Assembly: GCA_030737835.1 (NCBI GenBank)
Contig: CM060857.1
Span: 4,826,746 to 4,890,745 of the forward strand
DNA from: Acorus gramineus
Taxonomy: Eukaryota; Streptophyta; Magnoliopsida; Acorales; Acoraceae
DNA length: 64,000 bases
Direction of reading: 5' to 3'
Shown here: piece after piece, positions 34,845 through 46,158 of the stretch
How the letters are laid out: every line of letters starts with the position of its first letter
How positions within the stretch are numbered: position 1 is the stretch's first letter
Position numbers and translations under genes: made by a program
Notes under the pieces: generated by a model
Databases searched by the model: none
Told to the model about the DNA's origin: nothing
Seen by the model: the letters and a program-made list of their open reading frames with translations, nothing else

Positions 34845-36994
34845 TGTCACGCCCCAGGGCGGCCAACCCCGGGACGTGGCAAGTGTATATAAAATATCAG
34901 AATCTACACAGGAGGTCAACAATATATCATACACAAACAACCAGAATGACACACAGACAACCAAGGGCTGACATGATATATACACCAAATGCGGAAGCAA
35001 AAGACTGAATCTGTAAATAAACATTCTACAGACTCGATACTCAATCATCTGTCCTGTGAGAGCCAATATACACAAATACAACTGAACATATACAAACACG
35101 TGCCAAGCACGGAAATCAAATACATACAGTCAAGAAGGGATGCTGATAACCTCTGGCACTCGCGGAACGTGGCGCTGCTCCGCTACTGAAGGAATCCCTC
35201 GGAAAGCTCCAACTGCTGCTCCGGCTCCAGCTCAGGCTCAGTGGCAACTGGGGAAAAACATATGCGAGGGGTGAGCCACACGCTCAGTGAACGGCACAAC
35301 CCATGCATCACAGACAATATTGACCACAACATATTAATCCAGCTATTTGTCCCGCCTCAGAAGGGCAGGAACAACATAAACATTAATCCGTTCTAACCCA
35401 CAATTTCCATAACCCAGATCATACCCTCACTCTTACCCCTCAACAAGGGACTCATGATATTGGGACTTACAATCATCCATAAACAAAACCAGCGGGTCGC
35501 TCATCGCCAACCCACTACACCCTCACCCTCACCCTCAACGGGTGACATAGGATTTTGGGACTGACTAGGCTGTTGGTCACCCTTAGTCCACCGGTAGTCT
35601 CTCCTCCACTCCGTAGGCCACTTGGTCTCCACCCACAACTTCAGCACAGTCCGTCACAAATATCGGGAGGCGCCTACTGATGTGGGTCCTCCGAAGGGCG
35701 GCCTTTCTAACGCTGGGGGCAGCCTCTACCGGATCCAACGAGGGGGACAGAACAGCCCATCCATACGCATATGATCCACTCGGATCCGCCGACTACACAT
35801 CTCTACAACTCAAATGTTATGAACTCTTCAGAGTTCCTCCAGGGCGCATAACCAAGATGCGGGGAACATGTACAATAAAAGCAAGGTTGGAATATCATTG
35901 GGGGAAAGAAACTCGGGAGGGCGGCGTGAGTTCCCGATATAGGATACCCCGACAACCAAACAAGGAACACGGAGTACCCTAACCCGGGTCTCACCGCTGT
36001 CCTCGCAAGGCCCCTCTCCTATAATACTCACTAATATGCTAATAATCGTACCAATCATACAACATTACATATAATATTATTGGGACTAGAAACCTTGGGA
36101 GGGCAGCATGAGGTCCCGATACAGGACATCCCGACAACCAAACAAGGAACACGGAGTACCCTAACACGGGTCTCAATGTTGACCTCGCGAGGCTCCTCCC
36201 GATAATATTATCTAAAGCATGCAATTTACATATACTAGCATTTAATTTAATAAATAAACTAGTAGGACGCATGCATAGTCCGAGGTTTCCTAGCATGAAA
36301 CAGGAGGCATGGTGCATGGCTCTTACACCTATCCTAAGGGTGCAAGTCCCTAACATAAAAGCCTAGGGTAGCATGCATTCTACATTTTAAATCATGCAAG
36401 CATGGATTACATATTACTGCAGGTTAATATTCATCCACGGTGCCCCAGGAGAGGTCGGTATACGCCCAAATGCGTATATCGCCTCTCTACTGGGTTGGAT
36501 TGTCCCACTCACCAGTATCTGGGTCGTCGCGCGACCGTTCGTCTAGATCTGCAAGACAGACATTCAATATGGTGAGTTAAAATCCCCAAATACCACAAAA
36601 TATACAAGAACATACATAAACCCACAACTAAACTCCCAACACTCGGGCAAACGTGCATACGACCCGCACGCACGTTAGCCCGAGCACTCCGACAACCCCC
36701 CGCACGGCCGGCAACCACCCGTACGGCCACCCGACCGCCTGGGTGCACCGCCGCGCCTCAGCCCGCGCATCCCGCACGCCATGGGCTGGCCCGCGAGCAC
36801 CCCGCACGCAGTGCCTCGGCTCACGCGCACCCCGCGCGCACCTCCGCCACCTCGCCGCGTCTCGCGCGCACCACCGCCGCCTCACCGCGCCCCGCGCGCA
36901 CCACCACGGCCTCGCCGCGCCCTCCGCGCGCACCCTGCACTCGGCCACCACCTCGCGCACGCACCACCCCTGCTCGCACGCCTAGCACCCGCGC

Positions 36995-37235
36995 GACCAG
37001 CTCCTCGCGCACCAGCCCGCCCAGCACCAGCCGCCCAGCACCTCGCGCACCAGCCCGCCCAGCACCAGCCGCCCAGCACGACCAGCACCTCGCGCACCAG
37101 CCCGCCCAGCACCAGCCGCCCAGCACGACCAGCACCTCGCGCACCAGCCCGCCCAGCACCAGCCGCCCAGCACGACCAGCACCACGCGCACCAGCCCGCC
37201 CAGCACCAGCCGCCCAGCACGACCAGCACGCGCCC
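36995..37235. repeat. minisatellite in the solo LTR, about 5 units of 45-55 bp
   Basis: Units carry 'cagcccgcccagcaccagcc' plus 'gcccagcacgaccagcac'. The equivalent zone of the other type A LTR (4400-5060) instead repeats a different 41-bp unit, so the expansions are independent. Confidence 0.8.
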
Positions 37236-37810
37236 TGCACGCCCGCGCGCACGCCCACGCGCACGCACGGGCGCACGCCCGCGCGCGCCCAGCCTGCTGC
37301 GCTGCTGTGCTGCTACCGGTGCTGCCTGCTGCCCGAGACCACCCCCCCACCATTCCCGAGCACCCAAACCACCACCCACCGACCTCCGACCACCTCCACC
37401 GCCCTCCGACGGCCACCCACAGCCGCCGACCTCCACCCAACCCCAAAATCCACCTCCTAACATCCATCTAGACAAGAAAAGAGGGGAAATAGGGCTTACC
37501 AAGGGGAGGAAGGGAAGTCCGGACGCTCTCCGTGCACCGAAACCCTTCCCAAAGGCCCTCTTACGCCCCGATCTACCACGGCCTTCGAACCGGGCCAAAA
37601 CAGAGGAGAAAGAGAGGAGGTCGGAGTGGCTAGAGTCGTCGGAAAAGGGATTTGAAAACACCGGAGTGTAGATCGGGACCCGATCTACACTTCTCGTGCT
37701 TTAGGTTTTTAGGTTTGAGGGGTCTAAGGGCCTCTAATGGAAGAAAAAGAGAGAGGGAGGAGAGAGAGGGATTTGGTAGGGACGATGAACAGTAACTCGG
37801 AAAAATTAGA

Positions 37811-37826
37811 TCCCACTCTTATATAG
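37811..37826 (-). promoter_or_regulatory. probable TATA box of the solo LTR
   Basis: Minus-strand CTATATAAGAGTGGG at the position equivalent to 5431-5444. Confidence 0.5.
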
Positions 37827-38088
37827 TGTGCGACTTAAAAACCCGGATACGCCCCGGAACTGTGAAATTTCGGAAACGTTGCCGGAATTCGACGAAATTT
37901 TCGTGAGAGGCTTAAAATGGCACCAGGACACCAAATATGCAGTTAGATTTTCAATCGGAGTCCTCTAGCTCAGGACGATAGCTAACAGTCCAAAAATTAG
38001 CGGTACCGATCGAAAAACCGAAAAAAACGAAAAACTGCCAGAACGCTCTAACGGTTACCAGCAGGCTAAAAGTGACACATATATAACA

Positions 38089-39434
38089 GAGACTTCTTTA
38101 CCAGAACTTGTAGCTCCTTCTCGCTCATGTGACCAAGCTGCCTATGCCATAAATCCGGAGACGAATCATCTTCAACTGCATTCATTCCATCATTGATCAT
38201 TGCACACTTTTACATTTGTCTTGTATGAAGTACAGCATGCCTGTCCTCTAGCGACGACTAGCGAACCCTTGGTGAGCTTCCATTTTCCATTGCCGAAGTG
38301 ATTCTCAAATCCTTGGTGATCCAAAGCGATCCCAAAAAGTATATTGAGGCGCAAATCAGGAACATGACGAACATCTTTCAAAGTCAATGTGTGTCCTACA
38401 TCAATGCGTATACACACATCACCAATTCCTGCAATCTTTGAGTGGCTAGTGTTTCCCATCTTCACGATTCCAAAGTCACCTGCCTTGTACGAAGTGAAGA
38501 AATCCATCTTAGGAGTCGCATGGTAGGACGCTCTTGTATCAACTATCCACTCAGTATTTAGATCTGCAACATGCGAGCATTTTTCTCCTCGGAAAGAGAG
38601 AGCCACAAACTCATCCGTATATGCAGTCGCCATGATGTTCTTATCGTCATCTTTCTTCTTCTGATAATTTTCCTCATTCTGTTCTCTTTTCCAAATTCGG
38701 CAATTCCTCTTGAAGTGACCGGCTTTACCGCAATGGTAGCAAGCGTTTTCTTCAGACTTTGACTTGCTTTTGTACCTGCCATGACCTTCTTGTTCTCGAC
38801 CATTGCTCCTCCCCCTGTTCTCTGTGACAAGTGCTTGTGCATCATCTGTACCCGCAGATTTTCTTCTTGTTTCTTCATTCAACAAGCAGCTCGTAACTAT
38901 ACTAATAGACAACACACCATCTGGAGCAGAATTACTCAATGTGACGACTAACGTCTCCCAACTGTCTAGCAAAGATCCCAAAAGCAGTAGTGCCTGTAAC
39001 TCATCATCCAAAGTCATCTTCATATTAGTCAACTGATTCGCCAAGCTCTGAAACTCATTTAGGTGCTCTGCAACACTGTGACCTTTGAACTTTAAATTCA
39101 TGAGTTTCCTGATTAAAAACACTTTATTCCCTGCAGTCTTTTTCTCATACAAAGATTGAAAAGTTTTTCATAAAGAGTGTGCGTTCGTCTCATTCGCAAC
39201 ATGATAGAATATGCTGGGATCAATCCATTGTCGAATATTGGCTACACATTTTCAATTCAACTTGGTACAGTCTTCTTTTGTCATTTTTTCTGGTTTGCTT
39301 TTATCTCCTTCAATTTGTTCAAACAAATCCTTACAGTAAAGGATGTCCTCCATCTTAGACTTCCACATCAACCAATTGGAATTATTCAAATCAATCATCT
39401 TGCCGATGGAATTCTCCATAACTATCTCACACAA
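38089..39434 (-). pseudogene. Copia-2 gag, protease and pre-integrase
   Basis: The start at 39434 gives MENSIGKMIDLNNSNWLMWK. A frame break near 39250-39150 is followed by a long frame (39152-38190): AEHLNEFQSLANQL, LLGSLLDSWETLVVTLSNS, the zinc knuckle CYHCGKAGHFKRNC, then protease WIVDTRASYH, where the active-site DTGAS has become DTRAS. A pre-integrase stretch follows to LGHMSEKELQVLVKKSL, broken at the solo LTR junction. The protease change and frameshift indicate a dead copy. Confidence 0.88.
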
Positions 39435-39448
39435 ATAAATTCAACCTT

Positions 39449-39460
39449 GCTCTGATACCA
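39449..39460 (-). promoter_or_regulatory. primer binding site of Copia-2
   Basis: Minus-strand TGGTATCAGAGC, two bases from the 5' LTR. Confidence 0.88.
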
Positions 39461-39462
39461 CT

Positions 39463-40016
39463 TGTTGGGATTTTTAACAATTTTATTTGTGCGAAATAAA
39501 TAATAATAATTGCTGAATAATATATACGAAGCCTAAATCAATCATCGACGCAATCAGAAAAATATAAAAACAAGCAAACCACAAAGAAACACCCAATTAA
39601 CGTGGTTCGACGTAAGCCTATATCCATGGGGCACTCCAGCAATAATCCACTATATAAAAATATAATGAAAATAAATGTCTTCGGAAGTTTTTCCCAAAAC
39701 TTCAATGAAACCCTAAATAATCTTTCAAATAACAGGAAGAACCCAACCTCGATGTAGATCGGAATACGTAGAAAAATATATGAAGAAAGAATGCCTTTTC
39801 TCCTCTCTCTCCTCTCCTCTCTCTTCTCTCTCTTCACTGTTGCTGTGCCCAACACGCCGCGGAACCCTTCTTTTCTCGCTGCCGTTGTCGTGATAATGAA
39901 GAGGGAGACCTAGGCATTAAATACCCTCCACGTCATAATATGCACGTGTATGCATTGGCCTTAATGCAGGGCCTTCAAATCCCTCATGTGCTGGACCCAA
40001 CAATAATGGACACAAA
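39463..40016 (-). repeat. 5' LTR of Copia-2 (554 bp)
   Basis: Begins TGTTGGGATTTTTAACAA on the plus strand and matches 32978-33565. The outer end is inferred from the AGTTT duplication. Confidence 0.85.
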
Positions 40017-40017
40017 A

Positions 40018-40400
40018 GTTTTGTGTGTTGGTTGTCTTTTGTTTTTGTTTTTGTTTTTGTTTTCTTTGTGCGGTTTGGCCTTGTGGCCTCATCATACCTT
40101 TCTTTTTTTTCATTTTCTTTTCTGTATTCAGTTTATTTTTTCTTGGGTGATGAAGACCACCCAATCCTGAGAGCTGATCTTGGATTATGTAATTTTATAA
40201 TATAATTTTATTTTATTTTATTTTATTTTATTTTATTTTTTTGCTTGGTTTATTTTTTATTTGTTAGTTTTGTGTGTTGGTTGTCTTTTGTTTTTGTTCT
40301 CTCCGTGGGGTTTGGCCGTGTGGCCATAGACCATTCTTTTGATCGTTTTCTTTTCTGTGCTCTGTTTCTTTTTTCTTTGGGTTGGCTGTGCTTCTATATA
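40018..40400. repeat. tandem duplication upstream of A3
   Basis: 'gttttgtgtgttggttgtct', followed by tttttg repeats and a g-ggtttggcc-tgtggcc block, occurs from about 40018 and again from about 40264. Between them is an (ATTTT)n run (40200-40240) that follows 'gattatgtaattttata', also present at 32933 beside Copia-2. Confidence 0.75.
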
Positions 40401-40403
40401 TAC
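40394..40403 (+). promoter_or_regulatory. probable TATA box of A3
   Basis: CTATATATAC, 51 bp before the A3 start codon. Confidence 0.55.
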
Positions 40404-40453
40404 AAGTGTTATCCAAAAGGCTGATTCAAGAGGCACAAAAACACAACGACAAG

Positions 40454-40828
40454 ATGAGTTCTTCCAGGAATGGGGCAAAAAATGTTGGAGTCCCAACTGG
40501 TGATCCTAAACAGTCCAAGGTTTCAGCCCTATCTATTTATACATTGGTAACACAAATATCTGTGGCTGGACTCATTAGCCTTCCTATCAGGTCAGTTAGT
40601 GGCTTCGAAACCATTTACGATCTCATTTCCATGGCTTACGCTCTCGCGATGTTCATGGCTTTCAATCTTGGCCTTGTCCTTCCATTCAAGGCTTTGTCCG
40701 CGGGCACGAACCCTCCGAAGTGCAATACTTTGACTGCATGTTTGGGTTGGGCTGCACTCATTTTCACAGCTGTCTCTGGCGCAATTGGTGGCGCTGTCGC
40801 GTTTATGTCGATATGCTGTGCAGTCTGA
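40454..40828 (+). CDS. A-family small predicted membrane protein A3
   Basis: 124 residues from ATGAGTTCTTCC, the start shared with A1. The hydrophilic N terminus (residues 1-22) has no obvious cleavage signal. Hydrophobic segments lie at about 24-45, 55-78 and 95-121, with PIRSVSGFETIYD between the first two and a polar, Pro/Lys-containing loop between the last two. The protein ends CCAV. It is the longest intact copy in the window and has a TATA box at a normal distance. I do not recognise the family or know its function. Intactness and shared family blocks support it being a gene; expression evidence is not available here. Confidence 0.6.
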   Translation: MSSSRNGAKNVGVPTGDPKQSKVSALSIYTLVTQISVAGLISLPIRSVSGFETIYDLISMAYALAMFMAFNLGLVLPFKALSAGTNPPKCNTLTACLGWAALIFTAVSGAIGGAVAFMSICCAV

Positions 40829-42939
40829 GCAGCAGAACTGATCATAATTAGGAGTGGATGGAGGGGATACTATATATACGATAACCTTCGCTTAAATATG
40901 TTGTTGTTTGTGTTGCTTTCAGTTTGTTTTCAGATGTTTACAGTCCCCAGTTATTGGTTATATATCTATCCATCTTCAAGTATATGTTGCTTCTATTTTG
41001 CTTTATTGATCCTGGGTTTTGATTGGTTTCAGCTGAAGTGAAAATTTTCAATTCCAATAAAACATCTTGAAATCTACTAAAGCCAAAATATTCACACGCG
41101 TGAAGTCAAAATATACCTAGTATAAAATTCAATAGTCAAAATATACCTAGTATAAAATTCAATAAAGAAAAACTTAAAAAATATATATGCTTTCAAAATC
41201 ATGAGTATATATTATACTTTTTGTTAGAGCATTACATCGTCATTTAGCTAGTAAAAATTTCAAAAACGATCATGTGCAGGATATAGATAATGTTGCAAAA
41301 CTCAATCCATGTTACAATCTTGTTTTCACTCATCACATCACTAATACAATGTATGAAATCAACTAATGAAATATATGTGTTTCATTATCTTAGTATACAC
41401 TCCATCACAAAAAAACATAAAAATATATTCATTCAATTCATAAGAACATGACCAAGAAAAAAAATAATATGTACTTCACATTTTATAAAAACAAATATGT
41501 AATTCATTGTTTAAATATGTATGTATTTCATTTTTTCGGCTTGAAAAAAATATAGGATGTGAGTAGAGATTAGCAACAGGACATGGGCCATTAAGGAAAC
41601 GAGCCAATGGGCCATTAAGGCATATGATGGAATATGAACTAATAATCTCAAAAAACTATTTGTTTGTAATGAATAAAAGAGTGTAGTTATGTTAAAATAT
41701 ATGATAATAAATTGATATTGATATTCCTTGTCCTCCTGAAATTGTTCAATTACACAAACATAAGGGGAACCCACGTGTAAAATCATTTGTCATCTCTTCT
41801 TATAAGTCAGTGGATTCATATGTCAAATCATTTTTTTATATTTTATTATTTTTTTATCAACTTGTTATTCACATTTTCTCCACAAATTATCTATAGTTAA
41901 TCTAACAATAAAAATTTAATTTTTATCTATCCAAACAACAATACTTAAAACACAATCAAACGTAAATTTTTATATCTTACCTATTGGAATAACTTATGTC
42001 ATTGTCCAAACGGGGCATAAAAAGTTAGCAGATGTATCCCCCCTTCTTTGAGGGGTCCTGGGTTTAAATATCCTACCATTTATAACATGAAGAGTTATCA
42101 AAAACAAAAGTTATCTAACAAAACTAATGTTATATTAGAAGAAAAGGGAAACAACAAGCTAGTAGAGAACCGATTCTGTTTGGATAGCAGAATAGCTGGG
42201 AATAGGACTGGAAAAGATGGAATAAGGGTTAAAATATTGTTAATATAGTAGAAATAACCCAATATATTTATGTGAGAATAGGGAGAATAAGGTGGTATTA
42301 GTATTCTTGATATCCCTTAAAATTGTGTTTATTCCATTGGTGTAATGAGGTCCACATGTCAAATCATATATCATTACCTAAATCTGGTGCACACACATGT
42401 CAAATCATTTTCTAACATTTGTAACAATTAATTCACATCTTATATCCACATAACTCTTTTTATGGTCAACCAAATAACATAAAGAAGCTTGATTATCATG
42501 TTTTTCAATAAGAATAACTAAAGTATACAGTCACGCACCCCCCCCCCCAATCCGTTTGTAGTGGAGAATTAACAGAGAATATGTGTGAATATTGGAGAAT
42601 ATCCCTTATTCGTTTTTTGTTTTCCTAGGATAATTTCTGATAGCTATGTTTGGATAAGCTATAATAAAATTTGATAACTATTCAAAGGAAATGCTAAATT
42701 TGCTTATTTGGACGTATAGTGACAATTGATAAAAATATCATTCTCTGTCATGTTTAAAAATATGTCTCACTTAATAGCCTCACACACACATTCCAAAAAC
42801 TGTTAACATATATCAAATCAGTCACACATCTCTCACATTTATTCAAGGACATAAATGTTATCTATCTAAGTATAGCTATCATGGGCGAATAAGGCTAGGC
42901 CACACCCCATATGGACCTGCAAATAATGGGTTATTCCAA

Positions 42940-42979
<40 letters not shown>

Positions 42980-42993
42980 TATATATATATAGA
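40829..42993. other. intergenic AT-rich sequence
   Basis: No gene seen. A 35-bp 'caaaatatacctagtataaa' unit is repeated in tandem at about 41107-41165. A C run lies at about 42539-42548, and a TA run (about 42940-42990) precedes the MULE. Confidence 0.5.
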
Positions 42994-44421
42994 GGGGCGT
43001 TTACGTGCGGCAAAACGGCAGGTGCGGCTTCATTTTCAGCCGTTCGATCTGGTGGTCCACTATCAGGCAGTGGGGATTAAAAAGTCGACGAACCGATTTC
43101 ACAGGTTTAATTTCCCTCTCTCTCTTCAGTCCCCTAAAACACAAAACCAAAGAAAGAAAAGTTTAATTTAATTTCCCTCTCTTCACCTCGACCTAAATTT
43201 TGGTTTCTCTCTCTTTAGCCCCTTAAAACACAAAACCAAAGAAAGAAAAGTTTTTAGCCCCCTCTTCGACCACACCCAACCGTCTTCGACCACGCCCTGC
43301 CGTCCTCCCCTGCGAACCCCTGCTATCGCCTTCATCGACCCCTGCAAACCAGCGGCACCCCCTCTGTCGTCTCCACCACCTGCGGCTGTATGAGCTTCTC
43401 TTCGACCACGCCCAACCCCTGCAAACCAGCGGCACCCCCTCTGTCGTCTCCACCACCTGCGGCTGTACGAGCTTCTCTTCGACCACGCCCAACCGTCCTT
43501 GACCACGCCCTACCGTCCTCCCCTGCGAACCCCTGCGATCGCCTTGATCGGCCCCTGCAAATCAGCGGCACCCCCTCTCTCGTCTCCACCGCCTGCGGCG
43601 GTACGAGCTTCTCTCTCTCTGTCTCTCTCTCTCTCTCAAAAATTGGTATTTCTTTGTGTAAATGATGCATTTGATGATGAATCTGGAGTTTGTTCTCTTA
43701 TTCATTATTGGTATTCAAATCTAGGGTTTGTTCTCCTTTTTTTTTTCAGATTTGTAAATTTTTTATTCATTATTTGTATCAAATCTAGGGTTTGTTCTTC
43801 TTTTTTCTTCTTCAGATTTTTAAGACCAATTGTTTTTTTTTAATTTATATAAAGTGGAGAGTCTCCATCCCTGTTGTTTGAAGAGGTTACAACAATTAAT
43901 TTATTGAATCTTGATGAAGTAATTCATCAACAGTATATCAATTTCTACATCAATTAAATCATCATTAGATCTCAAGCTTTGTATGTTTGTATGTTTATTG
44001 CATTTTTTTTCAGATTGGTATGGTTTTTAGATTTGTTTTCTGTTAATTATTAACCTATATGGTCCTTCAGGGGGATTAGGTGACTAACAGTTTTTGAAAC
44101 ATGGAGTATGTCCAGCCATTCCACAACAATAAGTACTGAGGGCACAAAAAAATAAATCTGTAGTCAGAAACCTGTCTGGATGCACTAATTCAAGAAGAAG
44201 AAAAAGTGTGTGATGATGTTGCATTCCTAATATTTGGATGAACCTTCTTTCAAACCTAAAATAGTACTTTATTGGGGCTTAGAGAGGATGCAACAGAGGC
44301 CTGGGGGCCTTTTCTGTTTCATTCAAACCTTGTGGCTTCGTTTTGGATTAAGTGATGTGTTTTCTGTTTTTGTAAATGATAGCTATGTTCAGCTCCTCTT
44401 ATTAATACATGATAGATTACC
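42994..44421. repeat. left long terminal inverted repeat of the MULE
   Basis: About 1430 bp. It includes a pyrimidine-rich leader (tctctctctt), a GC-rich 'gcggcaccccctctgtcgtc' zone and an AT-rich inner part. Its inner end (to 44421) is the inverted copy of the last codons of the transposase frame. Confidence 0.85.
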
Positions 44422-44755
44422 TTATTTGTTATTTCAACCATTGATGTTAATGTAATTTCTTAACCTATTGTTATTGTTAGAGCAAATTGGTTTGTTCTTT
44501 ATTTTTCAGATTTGTGAGTTTTTGGTTCAGTATTGGTATTCAAATATAGGGTTTGTTCTTTTTTTTTTTTTTCAGATTTGTAGATATATGTTTTAAAATC
44601 CAGGGTGTTGTATGTATTTTTTTCTTGTTTTTATATTTGTTTCAAATTTGGGGTTTTCTCCTCTTTGTTTTAAATATTGGGTTTCCACATATTTTGTGCA
44701 TTTTTTAGAATTCAGTTTTTGATGTATGTGTATGTGTTGTCATATTTCAGCCAAA

Positions 44756-46158
44756 ATGTCAAGTGCACATGATGGGATTGATGAAACAGTTGAGAGTGTT
44801 GAAAAATTAAATTATGATGGTAGTGGAGATTGGATACCAGATGTTGATGATGAATATAAACCAGTCATAGGGATGTCTTTTGATTCCATTGAGGATGCAG
44901 AGAAATTTTATATTAGTTATGCTAAAATTGCAGGCTTTAGTGTTCAAAAACCATCTACAAAATATCATAATATTGATGGGTCAAAAGGACTTTATATGCT
45001 TGATTTTGTTTATTCAAAAGAAGAATTTAAGAACCCATCCACTAGCAATCCAAAACACACCCAAGGACAAACAAGATTGGGATGCATGGCTAAAATATCT
45101 TTCATTAAGGATGGTCAAAGATGGAAGGTGCGCTCTCTTGTAGAAGGTCATGCCCATGTATTGTGTACTCCTAGAAAAACTCACCTCTTACGATCACATA
45201 GAGAGGTAACAAATGTTCAAAAATATTTGATTGACATATTCAGAGGGTCAAATGTGAGCACTACACAAACCATGTCCATTATGGGGTCAGTGTCAGGAGG
45301 ATTTGGAGAGAGTGGGTGTACGGAGAGGGATGTTTGAAACTACTTAGCCAAAAGTCGAGATAAATTGAAAGATTATGATACAGAATTGTTTCTAAACCAC
45401 TTTAAAGAGAAAAAAGAAATGAGTTCATTTTATTATTTTGCATAAGAAGGGATGAGGAAAACAAGTTGACACATTATTTTTGGGCTGACGGTGATGCAAG
45501 AAAGGCATATGCTCATTTTGGGGATGTAGTTGTATTTGACACAAATTACAGCACCAATAAATATTCTTTAATATGTGCACCTTTCACTGGAGTCAATCAT
45601 CATTATCAGTCCATTAATTTTGGTTGTGGATTGTTAAAGGATGAAAGAATTGACTCTTTCTTGTGGCTGTTTGAAAAATGGCGAGAAGCAATGGGTTGTA
45701 GTCCACCAAAAGCTCTCATCACAGATCAAGATGCTGCTATAGGGGCTGCAATTGCACATGTGTTCCCTGATGTGTGTCACAGATTCTGCATTTGGCACAT
45801 AATGAAAAAGTTAACAAAGAAAGTCAGCCTAGTTGCTTATAGAAGTGATTTTTTAGAACCATTCAAAGAATGTGTATATGGGTCAGAAACATCGGATGAG
45901 TTTGATGAAAAGTGGATGGGTTTGATAAATAAATTTGAGTTGGAGCATAACGAATGGTTGAGAACATTATATAATATCCGTGAAAAGTGGATTCCATTAT
46001 TCTTTAAAAAAACATTTATGGTAGAGATGAGGAGCAGTCAACGAAGTGAAGCTCAGAATTCTATTTTTGACAAGTACTTTAACAAAACACACAGTCTGCT
46101 CGAGTTTATTCACTTGTTTGAAAGAGGTAATCTATCATGTATTAATAAGAGGAGGTGA
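44756..46158 (+). pseudogene. FAR1/FHY3-like MULE transposase, broken and C-terminally truncated
   Basis: The start at 44756 is preceded by a possible intron end (atatttcag). The N-terminal FAR1-type DNA-binding region is visible (FDSIEDAEKFYISYAKIAGF, then RLGCMAKISF). A TGA at 45335-45337, a further stop and a frameshift near 45430 follow. The second frame (45466-46158) has the MULE core: VVFDTNYSTNKYSL (first Asp), ALITDQDAAIGAAI (second Asp), CHRFCIWHI (the CX2H-like block) and RSEAQNSIFDKYF (probable third acidic residue). The SWIM zinc finger expected at the C terminus is missing, because the frame runs into the right inverted repeat and stops at RGGEHS-type sequence. Confidence 0.85.

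Larger units (their letters stand above)
34845..38088 (-). repeat. solo gypsy LTR, type A (3244 bp), with GAGAC target duplication
   Basis: The LTR runs from TGTCACGCCCCAGGG to ACATATATAACA on the plus strand and is colinear with 2598-5708. GAGAC lies on both sides (34840-34844 and 38089-38093). No gypsy gag or pol adjoins it, so it is a solo LTR left by recombination between two LTRs of a full element. It lies between the GAG-pre-integrase (LGHMSEKELQVLVKKSL) and the rest of the Copia-2 integrase. Its GC-rich zone (36780-37310) holds about five copies of a 50-55 bp 'ccagcccgcccagcaccag' unit that the other LTR lacks. Confidence 0.95.
32978..40016 (-). mobile_element. Ty1/copia element (Copia-2), internally deleted and split by a solo LTR
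   Basis: On the minus strand: 5' LTR 39463-40016, PBS, gag-protease, integrase, a stub of the RT lead-in, polypurine tract, 3' LTR 32978-33565. The target duplication is AGTTT (32973-32977 and 40017-40021). RT and RNase H are deleted between about 33613 and the polypurine tract. A gypsy solo LTR with its own duplication interrupts the integrase. A partial copy of the flanking DNA at about 40258-40290 reads ttagttttgtgtgttgg without the element, an empty paralogous site that supports the ends. The 5' LTR's outer end has lost the canonical CA, since it ends cacaaa. Confidence 0.9.

Noticed and set aside
36628-37671. Frames of up to 296 codons in the solo LTR
   Set aside because: Same cause: GC-rich minisatellite within an LTR. 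No domain, and not conserved with the equivalent zone at 4390-5060.
43183-43670. Frames rich in Arg/Gly and repeated GVPLVCRG strings
   Set aside because: They read through the duplicated 74-bp block in the MULE arm; repeat-driven and present in several frames.
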